From Fibrella rubiginis (GTDB lineage: Bacteria > Bacteroidota > Bacteroidia > Cytophagales > Spirosomataceae): a DNA stretch of 64,000 nt. A model generated the notes under the pieces. That model did not search any database. It saw only the letters and a list, made by a program, of their open reading frames with translations, and was not told where the DNA came from. The position numbers were made by a program, and so were the translations under genes. The stretch lies in assembly GCF_017353185.1 (NCBI RefSeq), contig NZ_JAFMYV010000001.1, positions 806,001 through 870,000 of the forward strand. The letters run 5' to 3'. Of this stretch, positions 60,433 to 64,000 are shown in pieces; positions within the stretch are counted from its first letter, which is position 1; the number at the start of each line of letters is the position of its first letter.

Positions 60433-62622
60433 TTACCGGCTGGTTCGCTGAGCCTGAAGGCGCGGGCCATTACTGTCCTGCTTCGGTTCTGGCGCAGCGG
60501 CACCCACGTCGCCAATATAATTGTTGCCTACCCGGTTTAATACCGTTAAAATAGGCTGTTGGGTAACGCGTTCGTAAAGAGAGAGCAATTGCTTCTCGGC
60601 CCGCGCCCACGAGCTGTTTGCATCGATGATGAGCAATGACAGCGCGCTGTTCTTGAGCAGGTAAACCGGCATCTGGTTATTAGCCAGGGCGGGCAGTTCC
60701 ACTATGATCCGGTCAAACTGCGCCGCGTCGAAATCGTAGCTATGGTCGAGCAGGTAATCTATGCTTGTCACGTTCATAAAGTCGGGCTGAACGGTATAGG
60801 GCAGGTAGCTCACGTTTCGCTCAAATTCGCGCACTTCGCTACCTGTGTGGCGGGGGTAGCAATAGGCAACCCGGTGGTCGGCAGCGGTATACAGCCGCAC
60901 CAGGCCGTGCGCTACCCAGCTTTTACCCTGTTTGGGTTGCATGCTAAACAGGTTAATAACGGGCGGAAATGGTTTGGCCGTTACCTGCGCAATTTCGATG
61001 TTGAGCGCGTTGAACAACTGCTCGAACATGCTGGTGGCTGCCCGATTGGCCCTACCCGTTGAGAGTGGATTCGTGACGGTTGGGAAAAATGCCGTAATGG
61101 GCCGGCCTATCAACGCTTCGGCCTGCTCAGGGGACTGGATACGCTTGTCAAGCCAGAACCGTAGCGCCATCAGCAGGAGGGCCAAAAAAATGCCTACGCC
61201 AATGCCCACAATCACGAGTTGTTTCCGCTTGGAAGGCTGCGGTTCAAGCGGAAAATCGGGTGCGTCGAGCACATCCAGTTTGCCACCTACCGCCACGTCC
61301 TGTTGCCGGGTACGTGACTGATCTACTTGCTGAAGCAGGGCGAAATATTCTTTCTCCGCCACGCTCAAATCTCGCTCTAACTGGCGCAGTTGTGACCCCA
61401 GCGGCTCATATTCACTTGTTTTGGCCTTGTATTCGCCAATACGCTTTTGGTACAATTCCAGCTTGGACGATGACTCTTCATATTCCAGCGACTTAGCAAG
61501 CCGGTCGGCGGCCAGCGTTTGCTGTGGCAATGCATCCGATGCATTGGTCGTGGCATCATAATCCTGCGCCGATGCTTTCAGGTCTTCCTGCGCCGCCGCC
61601 ACAGCCGCCTGTAACCGGGTAAGTACTGTTTTTGGTTGACCATAGGCACGGGCGTTCGACAATTGGTTTTCGGCCTCAGCGAGCTTCCGCTGTTTTTCGT
61701 TCAAATCCGTATTGGCCGACCGGATGCTGCTTTGCTGACCCATGCGCTTATTGAGTGCATCTAATGAGGCTTTCGCCGCATTCTTGCGCATTAGCTCCTG
61801 ATTATACTCATTGGTCAGTGCCTCGCGTGAGGTAGCCATGTTGCGGGCTTCTTCATCATAATCCAGTACGTTATGATTGGTATTGAACGCCCGCAAATTG
61901 CCCTCTGCTCTGTCCAGCGCCTCTTTCGCTCGTTTTAGTCGACCTTCGTAATAGCTTACTACCGAGTCTGTTTCCGACGTCTTGAAATACGAATTACGTT
62001 TGTTCAATACGTCGATGGCGTATTTCAGCGTCTGCTGGGCTACGGCGGGGTCGTTGGCCTCGTATTCCATCAGCAGCACGTCGTTGGTATTCTTCCGGGC
62101 TGAGCCCTTAATTTTCTCGCTCAACAGCCGGAATGAGTAAATCGAATTCTCCTGCAGCACCAGCGTTTTGATGGGGTTGGGCGTTGGCGACCGAACAAGG
62201 CTATCGAGTGCCCGGCGCAACACCTTTGGGTCGCCGTAGATGGGTAATTCGGCGCGAAAACTGGCCGGCACTGCCTTTTGCAGATCATAGAAGCCATTCC
62301 AGCCTAATACCATGCTGTCGGGATGAGCAAGCTCAAGATGGTCGGCCAGTAGATTTACGCCAACCTGAAGCAGGGTTTCCTTAGACCCCAACGTGCTTAG
62401 CAGGTTATCAAAAGCACTCACTGACCGGTCCATCACGGCACCCATCCGGTCGGTCATCAGCGAATAGCCCGATGCCAAACCCGTGTAGAGCGAGGTCTGC
62501 GATTTATAGATCTTTAGTTCGTTGCGCGTAACGTAGAAAGCCGTGGCTGCTGTCAGGCACGGGATTAGCGCAAACCAAAGTAGGTGCTGCCTCAGTAATC
62601 GCAGGAAGACAGAGATAGACAT
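60433..62622 (-). CDS. Wzz/GumC-like chain-length protein with degenerate kinase domain
   Basis: The protein is 729 aa. An N-terminal transmembrane helix (about residues 13-30), a Wzz domain, a long periplasmic coiled coil (about residues 190-440), and a second transmembrane helix (about 468-489) give the chain-length layout. The cytoplasmic C-terminus has a P-loop like that of tyrosine autokinases (MQPKQGKSWV, about 561-570), but the Walker A' Asp motif is missing (AYCYPRH), Walker B reads DRIIVELPAL, and there is no Tyr-rich tail. It probably controls polysaccharide chain length and may no longer act as a kinase. It follows the short TolC-like gene by 8 bp and precedes the NRPS by 79 bp. 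Confidence 0.88.
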   Translation of the reverse strand: MSISVFLRLLRQHLLWFALIPCLTAATAFYVTRNELKIYKSQTSLYTGLASGYSLMTDRMGAVMDRSVSAFDNLLSTLGSKETLLQVGVNLLADHLELAHPDSMVLGWNGFYDLQKAVPASFRAELPIYGDPKVLRRALDSLVRSPTPNPIKTLVLQENSIYSFRLLSEKIKGSARKNTNDVLLMEYEANDPAVAQQTLKYAIDVLNKRNSYFKTSETDSVVSYYEGRLKRAKEALDRAEGNLRAFNTNHNVLDYDEEARNMATSREALTNEYNQELMRKNAAKASLDALNKRMGQQSSIRSANTDLNEKQRKLAEAENQLSNARAYGQPKTVLTRLQAAVAAAQEDLKASAQDYDATTNASDALPQQTLAADRLAKSLEYEESSSKLELYQKRIGEYKAKTSEYEPLGSQLRQLERDLSVAEKEYFALLQQVDQSRTRQQDVAVGGKLDVLDAPDFPLEPQPSKRKQLVIVGIGVGIFLALLLMALRFWLDKRIQSPEQAEALIGRPITAFFPTVTNPLSTGRANRAATSMFEQLFNALNIEIAQVTAKPFPPVINLFSMQPKQGKSWVAHGLVRLYTAADHRVAYCYPRHTGSEVREFERNVSYLPYTVQPDFMNVTSIDYLLDHSYDFDAAQFDRIIVELPALANNQMPVYLLKNSALSLLIIDANSSWARAEKQLLSLYERVTQQPILTVLNRVGNNYIGDVGAAAPEPKQDSNGPRLQAQRTSR

Positions 62623-62630
62623 ACGCCAGA

Positions 62631-63452
62631 TCAGTTTCGTTTCAACCGTTGAATAGGTACACCCACCAATGCCTCAAAGGTGTGTACATTTTTTAAAAAC
62701 TCGCCTTTCACCTGCTCCGAAATCGACTTTGTTTCCACGTAGCGTGTAGTAGCGTTAGCCATCAATTCGGCCGATAGGCGTCCTTTTTGCAATTCTACTT
62801 CAGCAATGCGGTAGGCTGTGAGTGAAGCCTGTTCGTCGAGCAGCCGTATTTTCAGTACCTGCTGGGCCGTAAGCATATCCTGGTAAATAGTGATCAGTTC
62901 ACGCTTCAGTTGCAATAGTACCACATCTTTTTGGCGCTCACCGGCTTGTTGCGTGGCTTCGGCTTGCCGAATTTGGTGCTTACGGCCAAAAAGATCGTAT
63001 AGCGATATGCGAGCATCAATACCTACCCGCCAGCCATTTGTCAATTGACCGATACTTCCTGTGCGGCCATTGGCATCAGGTACGCCGGTGGCCAGTAATG
63101 TCTGGTTGCCTCCTGAGTAGTTGCCAAAACCAGTCAGGTTCTGCAGAAGTTGCGAACGGGTTACGGCAGTGGCGGCATTCAGCGAGTTGATTACCTCGTC
63201 TTGGTATTTTAACAAAGGCGAATTGGCTGCCGCAATTTTCACGATCTGGTCAAAGGGTAACAACTGTGAACCAATATCCTGGTTGACATCCAGATAGAGC
63301 GTGTCGCCCGATAATCCCGTTGCCTTACCAAAGGCAACCATACCCCGCGCGCCACCCTGCCCAAAACTGACCATGGTGCACAGCAAACATAGTGTAGACA
63401 GCAAACTGAGCCGACGAAGCGTTTCGTTCGTCAGCGTCGGTACTCGGTTCAT
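62631..63452 (-). CDS. Half-length TolC-like outer membrane protein
   Basis: From the ATG at 63452 the protein is 273 aa, about half the usual TolC length. A signal peptide (LSLLSTLCLLCTMVSFGQ) is present. It begins like a TolC repeat (LLPFDQIVKIAAANSPLLKY), has a beta-like part with NGWRVGIDARISLYDLFGRK, then a long helix pair (IRQAEATQQAGERQKDVVLL, and RYVETKSISEQVKGEFLKNV). Only one of the two internal repeats of TolC is there, so a channel would need more subunits or a different arrangement. It is in the operon with the chain-length protein and NRPS, suggesting export of the polysaccharide or the peptide. Confidence 0.75.
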   Translation of the reverse strand: MNRVPTLTNETLRRLSLLSTLCLLCTMVSFGQGGARGMVAFGKATGLSGDTLYLDVNQDIGSQLLPFDQIVKIAAANSPLLKYQDEVINSLNAATAVTRSQLLQNLTGFGNYSGGNQTLLATGVPDANGRTGSIGQLTNGWRVGIDARISLYDLFGRKHQIRQAEATQQAGERQKDVVLLQLKRELITIYQDMLTAQQVLKIRLLDEQASLTAYRIAEVELQKGRLSAELMANATTRYVETKSISEQVKGEFLKNVHTFEALVGVPIQRLKRN

Positions 63453-63761
63453 TCCCAAAGCGCGTGTTGATATAATGCGCACCTGGCCTTAACTGACTCG
63501 TGTGCAAACATCATCCTGGTTATTTTGACTTTTACTTGATAGTAATGTCACAACAAGCTCCTGAGGCATGTAACAGACCTGCGCAACATAGCTTACAGGT
63601 TCTGTGGAGTTAATGTGATAAGTGTTTCTAAACAAAGATAAACAACCCGTTGGATTGTTTATCGGCTATTCAAGGTGATTTGGGAAGTACGGTGCTGAAA
63701 TATGTCGAACGGTACATGTTAAAGGTTGTTGCCGAAATCGTCGGCTGTGCCAGATGGCACG
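63453..63761. other. Intergenic stretch of about 310 bp
   Basis: No open frame with support is seen. It includes a run of AT-rich sequence (63500-63670) in front of the TolC-like gene, where the operon's promoter may lie, but no matching box pair was found. Confidence 0.5.
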
Positions 63762-64000
63762 TTATGCCGCCCGAACGGCCTTCTCCCAAATGCCAGATAG
63801 CCCGCCATTCCAGAAGCGCACCAGGCCCAGCATAACACACCAGTTCATGAACACAAAATAGTAGGGGACAAACGTAGCCTTCCAGCGGGTTTGGCGGTTT
63901 TCGAGGTAATAGCCAACGCCCGCCATTGTGTAGAAGAGTGCCTGGCCAGCCAGCATGATGCACCAGAAAAGCCACTGTGCGCTACCCGCAGACAAGTCAG
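63762..64000 (-). CDS. 3' end of a membrane glycosyltransferase (partial)
   Basis: An open frame enters from the right window edge and ends at 63762. The visible 79 residues contain two membrane helices (WLFWCIMLAGQALFYTMAGV and YYFVFMNWCVMLGLVRFW), a basic loop between (YYLENRQTRWKAT) and the end GIWEKAVRAA. This end, with a YY-F-MN-helix then WEKA-x-R, is typical of PgaC/EpsI-like family 2 glycosyltransferases. Its catalytic part lies outside the window. It is upstream of the TolC-like gene on the same strand, with a gap of about 310 bp that holds no other gene. Confidence 0.65.
   Translation of the reverse strand, partial: DLSAGSAQWLFWCIMLAGQALFYTMAGVGYYLENRQTRWKATFVPYYFVFMNWCVMLGLVRFWNGGLSGIWEKAVRAA

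Overview
The window looks like a chromosomal segment of a GC-rich Bacteroidota, most likely a Spirosoma/Fibrella-like member of the Cytophagales. The grounds are a gliding-motility (CHU_C, type IX secretion) C-terminal domain, AAA/DUF4143 ATPases, OmpA-family lipid-anchored or membrane proteins, rare Shine-Dalgarno sequences, and a few boxes close to the Bacteroidota TAnnTTTG -7 element. The genus is an inference. No rRNA, tRNA, CRISPR array or complete insertion sequence was seen.

Left part (1-15.8 kb): the tail of an unknown gene; a gene-free stretch with a possible structured RNA and terminator; a three-gene operon (OmpA-like protein plus two tandem membrane-anchored helix-hairpin-helix paralogues); and sugar/redox genes (GMC oxidoreductase, GH1-like glycosidase, cytochrome c-fused sugar dehydrogenase, Tat-exported sugar isomerase/epimerase). 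An AT-rich patch follows with a small Rpn-tail protein and a lipoprotein carrying a virus-type GPRGG motif, then a YtcJ-like amidohydrolase, a TolC protein and a DUF421 membrane protein.

Middle-left (15.8-27 kb): a run of five TldD/TldE protease genes on one strand (three TldD with Tat signals and intact zinc sites, two TldE), an AAA/DUF4143 ATPase with a perfect inverted repeat over its start codon, and an M20 (AbgB-type) amidohydrolase.

Right part (27-64 kb): a large locus that mixes polysaccharide genes with natural-product genes. A hybrid NRPS-PKS (A-PCP-KS-AT-ACP-aminotransferase, 2245 aa) lies at one end. A C-A-MT-PCP-TE NRPS (1802 aa) lies 20 kb away in what looks like one operon with a chain-length (Wzz/GumC-like) protein, a half-length TolC protein, a glycosyltransferase and a sulfatase. 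An Sfp-type phosphopantetheinyl transferase sits in an operon with glycosyltransferases between them. The first synthase ends, and the second begins, in sequences that are normally joined inside one polypeptide, so together they look like one two-module assembly line split at the aminotransferase-condensation border. The predicted product is a short N-methylated peptide containing a beta-amino acid. The space between holds glycosyltransferases, an O-antigen ligase/polymerase, a GT11 fucosyltransferase, a Wzx-type flippase, a type IX secreted protein, a glycosidase-like protein, and an egtB-egtD pair with a flavin disulfide reductase.

Many intergenic gaps hold long, perfect or near-perfect inverted repeats (24-57 bp arms), each different in sequence and built from short reiterated words. 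These are separate from the ordinary terminators that can also be seen.
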